Source of the DNA: Marinomonas transparens
GTDB lineage: Bacteria; Pseudomonadota; Gammaproteobacteria; Pseudomonadales; Marinomonadaceae
Direction of reading: 5' to 3'
Assembly (NCBI RefSeq): GCF_016463975.1
Contig: NZ_JAEMNX010000009.1
Coordinates: forward strand, 106,543-170,542
DNA length: 64,000 bases
The position numbers and the translations under genes were made by a program. Numbering within the stretch: the first letter of the stretch is position 1; each line of letters opens with the position of its first letter. The notes under the pieces are model-generated. The model searched no databases and was not told the DNA's origin. It was given only the letters and a program-made list of their open reading frames with translations. Shown one piece after another: positions 8,933 to 17,606 of the stretch.

Positions 8933-9595
8933 TCAAACCTGAAACAAAAAGTTCTTGATCAAGTCTTTACCACCTTCGGTAGCAAACGATTCAGGATGGA
9001 ACTGTATACCTTGAATAGGATATTCCTTATGGCGAATCCCCATTAATTCAAACTCACCGCCCTTGTGGACCGTCGCTAAATCACTGAAATCCGCTTCTTT
9101 CAAATCCCCAACCGATGCCGTCACTTCCAATACATCAGGGAAGCTTTCTGCTTCGGCAATGAGCGAGTGATAACGCATCACTTCAAGCTGGTCTGGAATG
9201 TCATGGAAGATGCCTTCACCATTGTGGGTAATCGGGCTGGTTTTACCGTGCATGGGTAAGGGGGCTTTCACTACCTTACCACCGAACACATGGCAAATAC
9301 CCTGCATGCCAAGACAAACGCCCATCAGTGGAATGGTTTTACCGAATTCCAAAATCACCTCGGCACACACACCAAAGTAGGCTTTGTCGTCTGGTGATCC
9401 TGGCCCTGGGGAAATAATAATGCGATCTGGTGCCGCTTGACGAATATCGTCTAATGTCACTTCGTCGTTACGTTTAACAATCACCTCAAAGGCATCAATC
9501 TCACCTTGGCTTTTTTCCGTTTCCAATACTTCGCCAATAAACTGATAAAGGTTGTAAGTGAAGGAGTCGTAATTGTCGATAATATAAACTTTCAT
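8933..9595 (-). CDS. trpG: Anthranilate synthase component II (glutamine amidotransferase)
   Basis: This class I glutamine amidotransferase supplies ammonia to TrpE for anthranilate synthesis from chorismate. Motifs: NYDSFTYNLYQ at the N-terminus, ISPGPGSPDD oxyanion region, MGVCLGMQGIC with the catalytic Cys, and IQFHPES with the His-Glu of the triad. At 220 residues it is a stand-alone subunit with no phosphoribosyltransferase fusion. It starts 11 bp after trpE, in the operon trpR-trpE-trpG. A role as PabA cannot be excluded, but the coupling to trpE and trpR favours tryptophan. Confidence 0.9.
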   Translation of the reverse strand: MKVYIIDNYDSFTYNLYQFIGEVLETEKSQGEIDAFEVIVKRNDEVTLDDIRQAAPDRIIISPGPGSPDDKAYFGVCAEVILEFGKTIPLMGVCLGMQGICHVFGGKVVKAPLPMHGKTSPITHNGEGIFHDIPDQLEVMRYHSLIAEAESFPDVLEVTASVGDLKEADFSDLATVHKGGEFELMGIRHKEYPIQGIQFHPESFATEGGKDLIKNFLFQV

Positions 9596-9606
9596 GTCAC
9601 CTTCCC

Positions 9607-11040
9607 TTAAACCTTATCTTGAGTATTAGCGGGTGCGAAGCTGTCTAACACACGTTTCGTGCCGGCAAACTTACGCTGAATTTCTTCGTATTCGTCTTCC
9701 GCATTAGAATCGAAAACATTGCCGCCACAGGTTTGCACATAAGCCTTGTTGCCATTAGCAAAAACCGTACGGATCGGAATTGCGAACATACAATCCCCAT
9801 TAAAAGAGAACTGACCCACCGCGCCACCGTATGGGCCACGACCGTCATTTTCTAAATCATCAATAATCTTCATGGCTTCAATTTTCGGTGCGCCCGTTAA
9901 AGTTCCGGCAGGGAAGTTACTGGCTAATGCGGAGAACATGTCATGATCTTCCGCCATAATGCCAACAATTTCGCTAGAAATATGCTGAACGTGACTAAAA
10001 CGTTTAATGTCCATCAAACTGCGCACTTTCACCGTACCAAAACGTGCCACACGACCAATATCATTACGATGCAAATCAACAATCATATTATGTTCAGCAA
10101 TTTCTTTCGGATCATTCAACAAAGCACGCGCCAATGCCGTATCTTCTTTTGCGTCCACACCTCGTTTCGCTGTGCCTGCCAGAGGGAAGGTTTCCATTTC
10201 CCCTTGACGTACACGGAACAATAACTCAGGGCTTGCGCCAATCACTTTTTGCTCACCAAACTTGATGTAATACATTTGTGGGGAAGGGTTCACTTCACGC
10301 AGTTGCTCATACAAATTAATGGTATCGCCTTCCATGTCGAACCATTTTTTGAACCCCACTTCACACTGGAAAATTTTACCGTCCACTATGTCTTGCTTTA
10401 CCTTAGCCACCGCATCGGCATGGTTGGTTTTTGTCATGGATTCACCTATTGGTGTCACCACGAATGAACCGTTTTCTGGTGTAGGTTCCACCATCATTTG
10501 ATTAACAAGCTCCACGCGATTACCCGAGCCATTGGCATGCGAGTCTTCATAGTAGAAATAAATTACTTCACCCGTCATTTTGTCTAAGATCAGGCCATCT
10601 TTGTACAAGCCAAAGCGGAAAGCATCGAACATCTCACTGGCTTGCAAGTCCAAGCTCGGTTCAAAGTAATTCATACTGTCGTAACCAATATAACCCGTTA
10701 GGCCACCAGCAAACCCGCGCGATAAAATATTCTGCGGCACGATGCTGCGTAGCAGATAATACGGATTATCGGATTCATAAGACTCCGTGCTGCCATCACG
10801 TTCTTGAATAAACAGCTGCTTGCCTTCCGCCCAGATCAATTTTTCAGGATCAAAACCAATAATCGAATGGCGGGAAATAAAACTCTCTTCACCAAGGGAT
10901 TCCAACATGAAACAGTGATCAAAACGCTTTTCGACCTTTTTAAATAAATCAAAAAAATCACAATCGGAACTGATGGTAATGTACTTAGGTTTACGCGGCA
11001 GGCGAATACGCTCTGGCTTTTTATTGTTTTGTTGACTCAT
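9607..11040 (-). CDS. trpE: Anthranilate synthase component I
   Basis: This is the chorismate-binding subunit, 477 residues. The N-terminal part carries [12 protein letters not shown], matching the LLES segment that forms the tryptophan feedback site in TrpE. The C-terminal catalytic domain shows [66 protein letters not shown] and the closing [11 protein letters not shown]. It lacks features of salicylate or isochorismate synthases. Its ATG overlaps the trpR stop by four bases (ATGA), so it is translationally coupled to the repressor gene. The sequence is somewhat divergent from the enterobacterial form, nearer to the single trpE-trpG type of other phyla; this is an impression only. Confidence 0.9.
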   Translation of the reverse strand: MSQQNNKKPERIRLPRKPKYITISSDCDFFDLFKKVEKRFDHCFMLESLGEESFISRHSIIGFDPEKLIWAEGKQLFIQERDGSTESYESDNPYYLLRSIVPQNILSRGFAGGLTGYIGYDSMNYFEPSLDLQASEMFDAFRFGLYKDGLILDKMTGEVIYFYYEDSHANGSGNRVELVNQMMVEPTPENGSFVVTPIGESMTKTNHADAVAKVKQDIVDGKIFQCEVGFKKWFDMEGDTINLYEQLREVNPSPQMYYIKFGEQKVIGASPELLFRVRQGEMETFPLAGTAKRGVDAKEDTALARALLNDPKEIAEHNMIVDLHRNDIGRVARFGTVKVRSLMDIKRFSHVQHISSEIVGIMAEDHDMFSALASNFPAGTLTGAPKIEAMKIIDDLENDGRGPYGGAVGQFSFNGDCMFAIPIRTVFANGNKAYVQTCGGNVFDSNAEDEYEEIQRKFAGTKRVLDSFAPANTQDKV

Positions 11041-11267
11041 GACTCATTCATTTCCTTTAATGCTCGGGAACCACGGGTCACCGTGGCAATCCCCACTCCC
11101 AATTGTTTGGCAATATCCCGTTGTGGCACACCTTGCTCCAACAGAGAAAATATTTGCAACCTATGCTGCATCTCATTGATTTCATTTGGTGTTAGCAGCG
11201 CCTTTAAACGCTTCTCTAACATCTCATCGTCATCGGCTTGTGTTAAAAACTGGATCAAGTCCTGCAT
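11037..11267 (-). CDS. trpR: Trp operon repressor
   Basis: This all-helical protein of 76 residues is the TrpR core, shorter than E. coli TrpR (about 108 residues). The helix-turn-helix is complete: FSLLEQGVPQRDIAKQLGVG followed by IATVTRGSRAL, where IATVTRGS is the recognition-helix signature. The preceding LKALLTPNEINEMQHRLQI is the conserved dimerisation helix. It is the first gene of trpR-trpE-trpG, so it should repress its own operon; a palindrome with the ACTAGT core of trp operators lies 58-67 bp upstream of the start. Confidence 0.9.
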   Translation of the reverse strand: MQDLIQFLTQADDDEMLEKRLKALLTPNEINEMQHRLQIFSLLEQGVPQRDIAKQLGVGIATVTRGSRALKEMNES

Positions 11268-11324
11268 AAAATCGACTCTCTCGTCGTCTTGCTTTTATGA
11301 TTGGATAAAAGCTTATGTATTCAC

Positions 11325-11334
11325 GTACTAGTAC
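11325..11334. promoter_or_regulatory. trp operator-like palindrome (trpREG promoter)
   Basis: GTACTAGTAC is a perfect palindrome carrying the ACTAGT core found in E. coli trp operators. On the minus strand it lies directly after a TATATT -10-like box (11335-11340), with TTGATT (11356-11361) upstream. Position and core support TrpR binding; the second CTAG half-site of the classic operator is not obvious. Confidence 0.55.
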
Positions 11335-11394
11335 AATATAGATTTTTTGATTTTTAATCAACGCATAAATTTTATGGAAAGAATTAAAATAGAG

Positions 11395-11412
11395 GTTATC
11401 ATTAATGATAAC
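11395..11412. promoter_or_regulatory. Perfect palindrome before the fused toxin-antitoxin gene
   Basis: GTTATCATTAATGATAAC, an 18-bp perfect inverted repeat, lies immediately before the ribosome binding site (CCAGGAGGG) of the HigB-HigA-type gene. Antitoxins of the XRE/HigA type usually bind such repeats, so this is the likely autoregulatory operator. Confidence 0.65.
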
Positions 11413-11427
11413 AGCCAGGAGGGAACC

Positions 11428-12021
11428 ATGAGCTGGAAAATACATTTTTATGACGGCGTAGAAGATTCCATTCTTACCATGCCACCAAAAATTCAAGCAC
11501 GGATGATCAAGCTCTTAGAGCTGATGGAAAAACATGGAGCAAACCTTGGCCCACCTCACACAGAATCAATGGGGGATGGTCTTTTTGAAATTCGAGCCAA
11601 AGCGAAAGAAGGCATTGGCCGTGGTTTATTTTGCTACTTAAAAGGCCAACAAATATTTGTATTACACGCCTTTGTGAAGAAATCACAAAAGACGCCAAAG
11701 CGAGAATTAAACCTAGCAAAAGGTTCAGTCACTATGAGTTTACAAAATTTAAAAGAACGAGCGCTAAAAAATAAAGAAGTACATACGGAATATGAAAGGC
11801 TCGAAAGTGAGTTCGCTTTTATTGACCAACTTCTTTCTATGCGTAAACAAGCTGGTTTAACTCAAGAGCAACTAGCAATGCGTATGCACACTCAAAAAAG
11901 CAATATCAGTCGGTTAGAACGCGGCAACGCCAACCCAAGCTGGGCAACATTGCTAAAATACGCCAATGCTTGTGGTTTTGAACTTAGCCTGACATCACAC
12001 AAAATGCCAAATGACACCTGA
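11428..12021 (+). CDS. Fused HigB-type toxin and HigA-type (XRE) antitoxin
   Basis: One 197-residue ORF holds two proteins that are normally separate. Residues 1-102 are a RelE/Gp49-like (HigB) toxin: SWKIHFYDGVEDSI, GLFEIRAKAKEGIGRGLF, QQIFVLHAFVKKSQKTPKRE, the last being the typical basic C-terminal segment. From Met103 (ATG at 11734) the sequence is a HigA-type antitoxin with an HTH: LLSMRKQAGLTQEQLAMRM and SNISRLERGNANPSWATLLKYA. No stop codon separates them; the toxin's last residues run through LAKGSVT into MSLQNLKER. The internal ATG has AAAGGT upstream, so free antitoxin could still be made. I chose 11428 for its strong AGGAGG; an upstream in-frame ATG at 11347 lacks one. Confidence 0.85.
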   Translation: MSWKIHFYDGVEDSILTMPPKIQARMIKLLELMEKHGANLGPPHTESMGDGLFEIRAKAKEGIGRGLFCYLKGQQIFVLHAFVKKSQKTPKRELNLAKGSVTMSLQNLKERALKNKEVHTEYERLESEFAFIDQLLSMRKQAGLTQEQLAMRMHTQKSNISRLERGNANPSWATLLKYANACGFELSLTSHKMPNDT

Positions 12022-12060
12022 AAACAGATCTTAGACTTCAAAGAACAGAGGTTATGAAAA

Positions 12061-12228
12061 ATGAGTTTCTACGAAGAATTAAAAGAATCTCTAGAGCAAG
12101 CCATCGCCATACACAACGAACGACAACTCATCAAGGAAATCAAAATTGCAGAGCTGCAATTATCTAAAGAGCAAGGCACATCAAACCAAGAGGCAAAAAA
12201 GATCATTCTAAGGCGCTTAAAAAAATAA
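12061..12228 (+). CDS. Short 55-residue ORF resembling an antitoxin N-terminus
   Basis: ATG at 12061, 39 bp after the fused toxin-antitoxin gene, encodes 55 residues. It begins MSFYEELKESLEQAIAI, close to the N-terminal helix of some XRE antitoxins (NadS/HigA type), but the HTH is missing and the rest is a charged helix ending RRLKK. It could be a degenerated antitoxin start or a small helical partner. GAGGTTATGAAAA upstream offers a ribosome binding site. Confidence 0.5.
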   Translation: MSFYEELKESLEQAIAIHNERQLIKEIKIAELQLSKEQGTSNQEAKKIILRRLKK

Positions 12229-12258
12229 ATTTCTCATCGCCCCTATCGGTACACCAAT

Positions 12259-12546
12259 ATGATCACTCGATTTTTCCGTGTTGAAATCCATCCAGAATAC
12301 CGCGAGGAGTTTGAAGTCAAATTCCGCAGTTTATCGGTAGGCGCGTTGGAAGCTCAAGATGGCTGTGTGTCTATTGAGATTGGCTTTCCCGTTGAATCTA
12401 ACCCGAATGAATACGCCATGGTGTCTAAATGGCAAAGCAAAGATAAGCTGGTTGCATTTCTAGGAGAAGATTGGCACAAAGCCTTTATTCCTGAAGGCAT
12501 GGAAAAGTACGCCAAGCAGTATTCGGTTCATCATTATGAGGTTTAA
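12259..12546 (+). CDS. Antibiotic biosynthesis monooxygenase (ABM) domain protein
   Basis: This 95-residue single-domain protein has the dimeric ferredoxin-like ABM fold. RFFRVEIHPEYREEFEVKF is the first strand and helix; GCVSIEIGFPVESNPNEYAMVSKWQSKDKLVAFL covers the central strands; the terminal YSVHHYEV is the usual last strand. Family members include quinol monooxygenases and heme-degrading IsdG-like enzymes. The IsdG heme-ligand pattern (Asn, Trp, His) is not clearly present, so no activity is assigned. Confidence 0.7.
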   Translation: MITRFFRVEIHPEYREEFEVKFRSLSVGALEAQDGCVSIEIGFPVESNPNEYAMVSKWQSKDKLVAFLGEDWHKAFIPEGMEKYAKQYSVHHYEV

Positions 12547-12571
12547 AATCATACTTCCTGATTCCACCAGT

Positions 12572-12605
12572 AAAACGTCGCTTTTACCATCAAAGTGACG
12601 TTTAT
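12572..12605 (+). terminator. Terminator after the ABM-domain gene
   Basis: AAACGTCGCTTT and AAAGTGACGTTT form a 12-bp stem with one G-T pair, followed by ATTCGTTTT. Confidence 0.55.
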
Positions 12606-12686
12606 TCGTTTTCTAACTTGGCTATCAAATCTGTCTCTAGTACTTTCTGTGCATTGTTAAAGATCACTAAAACAAGGCCTTTTTTT

Positions 12687-12998
12687 ATGACATTCATCAA
12701 AGCCAAAGACTTCACAGCAGATCGTGCTTGGGGCGCGTTAGACATTGCCAATATGAGTGGTGTCACGACTCGCCTACACTGGACAGATCAGCCCTATAAA
12801 TGGCACATCAATGACGGGGAAGAAGTGTTTGTGGTGTTAGATGGCGAGGTAAATATGCACTATCGAAAAAATGGTGAAGAACATATTCAATTAATGACGG
12901 TTGGAGATATTTTCTTCGCAGCGGTCGGTACAGAACATGTTGCACACCCTATTGGTGAAGCGCGTATTTTAGTAATCGAAAAAGAAGGCAGTGTTTAA
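12687..12998 (+). CDS. Small cupin-domain protein
   Basis: This single-cupin protein of about 103 residues starts at the ATG at 12687 rather than the longer 12618 reading, because the core MTFIKAKDFTADRAWG begins there. Cupin motif 1 is represented by WHINDGEEVFVVLDGEV and motif 2 by MTVGDIFFAAVGTEHVAHP, giving likely metal ligands H-x-x-x-x-E and a later H. No partner gene is present and the substrate is unknown. Confidence 0.75.
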   Translation: MTFIKAKDFTADRAWGALDIANMSGVTTRLHWTDQPYKWHINDGEEVFVVLDGEVNMHYRKNGEEHIQLMTVGDIFFAAVGTEHVAHPIGEARILVIEKEGSV

Positions 12999-13119
12999 GT
13001 AATCACTTTACACACTAAATGACACATATTTTTATTCCCCTGTAATACCTTGCCCTTCTGTCACGTCTAATCCCTGTATTCACTTTTCATCACCGACTTA
13101 CATTAAAAAAGGCAAACAC

Positions 13120-13506
13120 ATGGGCATTGTCGTCACGGTTTTTATGATTCTCATTTTACTCTTATCAGTACCGAATCCATTGCTACAAAGGTTACAAAAA
13201 TACCAAGGTGAAATCGCTCTATGGGCTTTTTTGGCAGGACTATGGAATGTAGCTTGGTATGGTTTACAACACATGGGCGAATTTTGGGGAAATGCGGCAT
13301 TAATCTCAGGCCTGTTGATGCTCTTTCACAGTTTGCCATTGCTTAACCCCACCTCTTGGCCTGAGCGTTTAAAACTTCCTATGTTAAAAATTCAGCAAGC
13401 GAGACTTCGATTTCCTCACCTTTTAAATGCTTCAGGAATAGCCGCTCTGGCCGCTTGCGCCTGTCTTTATGCTTACACTTTAATCATGCTAAACCTGAAT
13501 GGTTAG
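13120..13506 (+). CDS. Hypothetical membrane protein
   Basis: Unrecognised 128-residue protein with four likely membrane segments (about 3-19, 32-50, 60-77 and 103-124). The conserved-looking WNVAWYGLQHMGEFWGNAALISGLLMLFHS stretch, at about residues 41-71, would cover helices two and three. Ribosome binding site AAAGGC precedes the ATG. It stands alone between the cupin gene and the sulfate operon. No function is suggested. Confidence 0.62.
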   Translation: MGIVVTVFMILILLLSVPNPLLQRLQKYQGEIALWAFLAGLWNVAWYGLQHMGEFWGNAALISGLLMLFHSLPLLNPTSWPERLKLPMLKIQQARLRFPHLLNASGIAALAACACLYAYTLIMLNLNG

Positions 13507-13674
13507 CACCAAAAAAATACAATCGATAGAAAATATACCAACTGGACAAATTGATATAAATTTAACCCACAGCGTATATTTCAAATAAGTCTATAGATCG
13601 ATGTTGTAATAACTAAAACTTTTAAGTAACCTTCACCCTTATTAAGAATCATTGTTATATACACCGAGGATACT

Positions 13675-14688
13675 ATGAAAGCTAAGCCACGTTTCTTTAA
13701 AGCCGTTATTGGCACTTTGCTGTTAAGCGGCGCCGTTCAAGCGTCGGCTGCGGATCAAACTATTCTGAATACTTCTTACGACATCGCGCGTGAATTATTC
13801 GCTACCTATAACCCAACGTTCGAAAAACACTGGTTAGAAAAAACCGGGAAAACCATAGAAATCAAACAATCTCACGCAGGCTCTTCAAAACAAGCCAATG
13901 CCATTATGAACGGTTTGCAAGCAGACGTAGTGACATTCAACCAAGTCACTGACGTGCAAGTCTTGCATGACAAAGGCAAAATGATCCCTGCGGATTGGAA
14001 GAAAGAATTCCCCAACGCCAGTTCACCTTATTACTCAACAACGGCGTTTCTTGTTCGTAAAGGCAACCCAAAGAACATTCAAAGCTGGGGCGACCTAGCG
14101 CGTAAAGATGTGGCTTTAGTTTTCCCTAACCCTAAAACATCGGGTAATGGTCGTTACACTTACCTAGCCGCTTTCGGTTATGCGCAAAATACCTTTGGCA
14201 AAAACAACGAAACGAAAATCGATGAATTTCTAAGCACCTTCCTTAAAAACGTCTCTGTTTTTGATACGGGTGGCCGTGGCGCAACGACAACTTTCGTTGA
14301 GCGTGGCATAGGTGATGTATTGATTACCTTTGAATCGGAAGTCAACAATATCCGTAACCAGTACGGTGCAGATAAATATGAAGTAGTGGTGCCTAAAACC
14401 TCTATCTTGGCGGAATTCCCTGTGGCTGTTGTCGCGAAAAATGCGAAAAAGCACGGTACTGAAGAAGTGTCTCATGAGTATCTAAACTACTTGTACAGTG
14501 AAGCATCTCAACGTCTTCTTGCAGGTTTTAACTACCGCATCCATAACGATGTGGTAAAAGCAGAGTTTGCCGATAAGTTCCCAGAAGTGACATTGCTAAC
14601 TGTAGAAGAGATTGCCGGTGGCTGGCCAAAAGCGACCAAAGAAATCTTCAAAAATGGCGGTAAACTGGATCAACTTCAACGCCGTTAA
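13675..14688 (+). CDS. sbp: Sulfate-binding periplasmic protein
   Basis: This 337-residue binding protein of the CysP/Sbp family has a signal peptide (AVQASAA) and the mature start [20 protein letters not shown]. Further family blocks are [41 protein letters not shown] and [24 protein letters not shown]. The oxyanion is held by backbone amides in this family. It heads sbp-cysT-cysW-cysA; length and the PKTSGNGR block favour Sbp over CysP (thiosulfate), though both can share the permease. A strong terminator follows. Confidence 0.93.
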   Translation: MKAKPRFFKAVIGTLLLSGAVQASAADQTILNTSYDIARELFATYNPTFEKHWLEKTGKTIEIKQSHAGSSKQANAIMNGLQADVVTFNQVTDVQVLHDKGKMIPADWKKEFPNASSPYYSTTAFLVRKGNPKNIQSWGDLARKDVALVFPNPKTSGNGRYTYLAAFGYAQNTFGKNNETKIDEFLSTFLKNVSVFDTGGRGATTTFVERGIGDVLITFESEVNNIRNQYGADKYEVVVPKTSILAEFPVAVVAKNAKKHGTEEVSHEYLNYLYSEASQRLLAGFNYRIHNDVVKAEFADKFPEVTLLTVEEIAGGWPKATKEIFKNGGKLDQLQRR

Positions 14689-14708
14689 TTGTTAGAATAG
14701 GTTATCAG

Positions 14709-14739
14709 AAAGCCGAACATGGTCAGTGTTCGGCTTTTT
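14709..14739 (+). terminator. Terminator between sbp and cysT
   Basis: A perfect 11-bp stem, AAAGCCGAACA with TGTTCGGCTTT, has a 7-base loop and a T run. It lies within the transport operon, so read-through probably sets the permease level below that of Sbp. Confidence 0.85.
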
Positions 14740-14763
14740 CCGTCTATTAAAAGAGAAGTAATC

Positions 14764-15621
14764 ATGGCAACCAACCTTAGCGTCGACCACCCTCGTCCTC
14801 GCCATAAACGGGTATTACCCGGACTAGGCTTGAGTCTAGGCACCTCTTTGTTGTTTATCAGTTTGATCATGTTGCTGCCAATGGCAGGCTTGGTTATGCA
14901 AACCGCCGATATGGGTTGGGAACAATATTGGAGTGTTATCAGTGATGAACGTGTGGTTGCCAGTTACAAAGTCACCCTGTGGGCCGCATTCATTGCCTCT
15001 ATTTTTAATGGCTTTTTAGGGTTGCTTTTAGCTTGGGTGTTAGTGCGTTACGAATTTCCCGGTCGTCGTATTTTAGACGCCCTTGTTGATTTACCTTTTG
15101 CGTTACCCACTGCAGTAGCAGGTATCACCTTAGCCACCTTATATGCACAAAATGGTTGGTATGGCTCAATACTAGAAAGTTTGGGCATTAAAGTTGCCTA
15201 TACGCCTGTGGGCATTGTATTGGCGATGGCTTTTACCAGTATTCCCTTTGTCGTACGCACCGTTCAACCCGTATTAGAAGAACTCTCACCTGAAGAGGAA
15301 GAAGCGGGTATGACACTCGGCGCTTCCGATTGGGCGGTATTTCGTCGGGTAATATTCCCCGCCCTTTGGCCTGCATTAATGACAGGCGTGGCCTTGTCAT
15401 TCACTCGAAGCTTAGGCGAGTTTGGCGCAGTGATCTTTATTGCTGGCAACATGCCTTATGTGAGTGAAATCACCTCATTAATGATCTTTGTGAGCTTACA
15501 AGAATTCGATTTCCCAGCGGCGAGCGCCATTGCCTCTGTGGTGTTAATGGCCTCTTTGGTGCTCTTGTTCGCAATTAACTTATGGCAAGCGCGTTATTTA
15601 CGCCGCTTGCACGGACGCTAA
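14764..15621 (+). CDS. cysT: Sulfate/thiosulfate ABC transporter permease CysT (CysU)
   Basis: This inner-membrane permease has six predicted helices. The ABC-permease EAA loop is EEEEAGMTLGASDWAVFRRV, followed by the CysT-typical ALSFTRSLGEFGAVIFIAGNMP. The start at the ATG at 14764 is chosen because AGAGAAG precedes it; the longer reading would begin inside the terminator hairpin. It pairs with CysW to form the channel and lies 11 bp upstream of cysW. Confidence 0.92.
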   Translation: MATNLSVDHPRPRHKRVLPGLGLSLGTSLLFISLIMLLPMAGLVMQTADMGWEQYWSVISDERVVASYKVTLWAAFIASIFNGFLGLLLAWVLVRYEFPGRRILDALVDLPFALPTAVAGITLATLYAQNGWYGSILESLGIKVAYTPVGIVLAMAFTSIPFVVRTVQPVLEELSPEEEEAGMTLGASDWAVFRRVIFPALWPALMTGVALSFTRSLGEFGAVIFIAGNMPYVSEITSLMIFVSLQEFDFPAASAIASVVLMASLVLLFAINLWQARYLRRLHGR

Positions 15622-15632
15622 GGAGCATCGCC

Positions 15633-16505
15633 ATGTCTGGAAACAAACATAAAATGCGCGTGGGTGATAGCCCTTGGGTTCGACGAACGCTGATCGGCCT
15701 AACCCTATTTTTAACCTTTATCTTATTGGTCGTACCGCTGTTTAGCATTTTCCAACAAGCCTTTATGAAAGGGGCGGAACATTACTTTACCAGTTTGGTA
15801 GAGGCTGACACCTTACATGCTATTGGCTTAACCCTTGTTGTTGCTGCGTTAACCGTACCGATCAATTTAGTGTTCGGCGTGATGTTGGCATGGGCAGTCA
15901 CACGTTTTGAATTCCCCGGTCGCAAAATTCTCATGACCTTATTGGACATTCCCTTTGCCATGTCGCCCGTGGTTGCCGGTCTGCTTTACCTTTTGCTATA
16001 CGGCAACAATGGTTGGATAGGCTCATGGCTCTACGATCAAGACATTCAGCTAATGTTTGCTTGGCCGGGTATCGTTATGGTTACCGTATTCGTTACTTGC
16101 CCTTTTGTGGCCCGTGAATTGATTCCACTCATGCAGCAACAAGGCCGAGAAGATGAAGAAGCGGCGGTTATCCTAGGCGCATCAGGTTGGCAACTTTTCC
16201 GTAGAGTAACGCTACCAAACATCAAATGGGCACTGATCTACGGCGTAATATTAACCAATGCACGAGCCGTTGGTGAATTTGGTGCCGTGTCTGTGGTGTC
16301 GGGCAATATCCGTGGTGAAACCAATACCTTACCTCTGCATGTTCAATTGCAATACGAGGATTATCAAGCCGCCGCCGCGTTTGCCAGTGCATCATTGTTA
16401 GCCATGATCGCTCTTATTACCCTCCTGTTCAAAGCCTTTGTAGAGTGGCGTCAGGAACGAAGCTTAAAAATTGAATCCGATAAAGAAAAACAGGTGACAC
16501 AATGA
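15633..16505 (+). CDS. cysW: Sulfate/thiosulfate ABC transporter permease CysW
   Basis: This second permease of the sulfate importer has the EAA loop [20 protein letters not shown] followed by [16 protein letters not shown], the CysW hallmark. The ATG at 15633 has AAGGAG nine bases upstream and removes a false overlap with cysT. Its last codons overlap the cysA start by four bases, which implies translational coupling. Confidence 0.92.
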   Translation: MSGNKHKMRVGDSPWVRRTLIGLTLFLTFILLVVPLFSIFQQAFMKGAEHYFTSLVEADTLHAIGLTLVVAALTVPINLVFGVMLAWAVTRFEFPGRKILMTLLDIPFAMSPVVAGLLYLLLYGNNGWIGSWLYDQDIQLMFAWPGIVMVTVFVTCPFVARELIPLMQQQGREDEEAAVILGASGWQLFRRVTLPNIKWALIYGVILTNARAVGEFGAVSVVSGNIRGETNTLPLHVQLQYEDYQAAAAFASASLLAMIALITLLFKAFVEWRQERSLKIESDKEKQVTQ

Positions 16506-17596
16506 GTATTTTGATTGAAAACATCTCCAAACATTTTGGGCAGTTTCAAGCCTTGTCGCCTTTATCCTTAAATATCAACGAAGGCGAAATGATCGGTCTA
16601 CTTGGGCCATCAGGTTCAGGTAAAACAACGCTACTGCGTATTATCGCAGGGCTCGAAGGCGCAGATACTGGGCGTATTCAGTTTGGTGATCGTGATGTCA
16701 CCAACCTCCATGTACGTGATCGCCGTGTTGGCTTTGTCTTCCAAAACTATGCGCTTTTCCGTCATATGACGGTGGCAGATAACGTGGCATTTGGATTAGA
16801 AGTCCTACCACGTAAAGAACGCCCAAGCGCGACCGAAATCAAAAAACGCGTGATGCATTTATTGGATATGGTGCAACTGGCTCACCTCGCCAACCGCTTC
16901 CCATCCCAACTTTCTGGCGGTCAAAAACAACGTATCGCCTTAGCTCGCGCGCTAGCCACCCAACCAGAAGTATTATTATTGGATGAGCCATTCGGCGCTT
17001 TAGATGCAAAAGTACGTAAAGAACTACGCCGTTGGTTACGGGGTTTACATGATGAATTAGGCTTTACCAGCGTATTCGTTACCCACGACCAAGAAGAAGC
17101 CTTAGAATTATCCGATCGCGTTGTGGTCATGAGCAACGGACACATAGAGCAAATCGACCAACCGGGGGCTTTGTACGCATCACCAAACAGCCGTTTTGTG
17201 TTCGACTTCCTTGGCAACGTTAATGTCTTTGAAGGCCGCTTCGAAGAAGGGAAATGGCACAATGGCATAGCCAACATTGAGCGACCAAACACGGCGGAAC
17301 CAAAAGACGGTCAGCTATATATTCGCTCTCACGAGTTCTTTGTCTCACCAAGCCCTACCGACACAGCTTCTTTGCCACTTCGCATTATTGCGATTAATCC
17401 CATTGGTGCAGAAGTACGCTTAGAGTTAACGCCAATTGATTGGAACAGTAACGAGGTTTGGGAAATAGACCTGCCTCATAAGGCCTTTGATAAAAACTGC
17501 TTCGAGAAAGGCCAAACCGTCTATGTCACACCGAAAGCAGGCTACTTCTTTGCCGCGGATGCAGAAAAACCAATATTGTTAAATTGGGAACACTAA
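16502..17596 (+). CDS. cysA: Sulfate/thiosulfate ABC transporter ATPase CysA
   Basis: This 364-residue ATPase drives sulfate import with CysT and CysW. Walker A is GPSGSGKTT, the Q-loop [14 protein letters not shown], the ABC signature [16 protein letters not shown], Walker [20 protein letters not shown], and the H-loop [13 protein letters not shown]-terminal regulatory extension (from about residue 240) with a TOBE-type fold is typical of CysA. The ATG overlaps the cysW stop. The phosphatase gene that follows begins about ten bases later and may be co-transcribed. Confidence 0.94.
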   Translation: MSILIENISKHFGQFQALSPLSLNINEGEMIGLLGPSGSGKTTLLRIIAGLEGADTGRIQFGDRDVTNLHVRDRRVGFVFQNYALFRHMTVADNVAFGLEVLPRKERPSATEIKKRVMHLLDMVQLAHLANRFPSQLSGGQKQRIALARALATQPEVLLLDEPFGALDAKVRKELRRWLRGLHDELGFTSVFVTHDQEEALELSDRVVVMSNGHIEQIDQPGALYASPNSRFVFDFLGNVNVFEGRFEEGKWHNGIANIERPNTAEPKDGQLYIRSHEFFVSPSPTDTASLPLRIIAINPIGAEVRLELTPIDWNSNEVWEIDLPHKAFDKNCFEKGQTVYVTPKAGYFFAADAEKPILLNWEH

Positions 17597-17606
17597 AGGA
17601 GACGTG

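Noticed and set aside
9645..10501. Several plus- and minus-strand ORFs over trpE
   Set aside because: They are shadows in other frames of the well-supported trpE gene.
13640..13665. Fur box-like AAGAATCATTGTTAT before sbp
   Set aside because: The match to the consensus is partial and sulfate uptake is not normally Fur-controlled.
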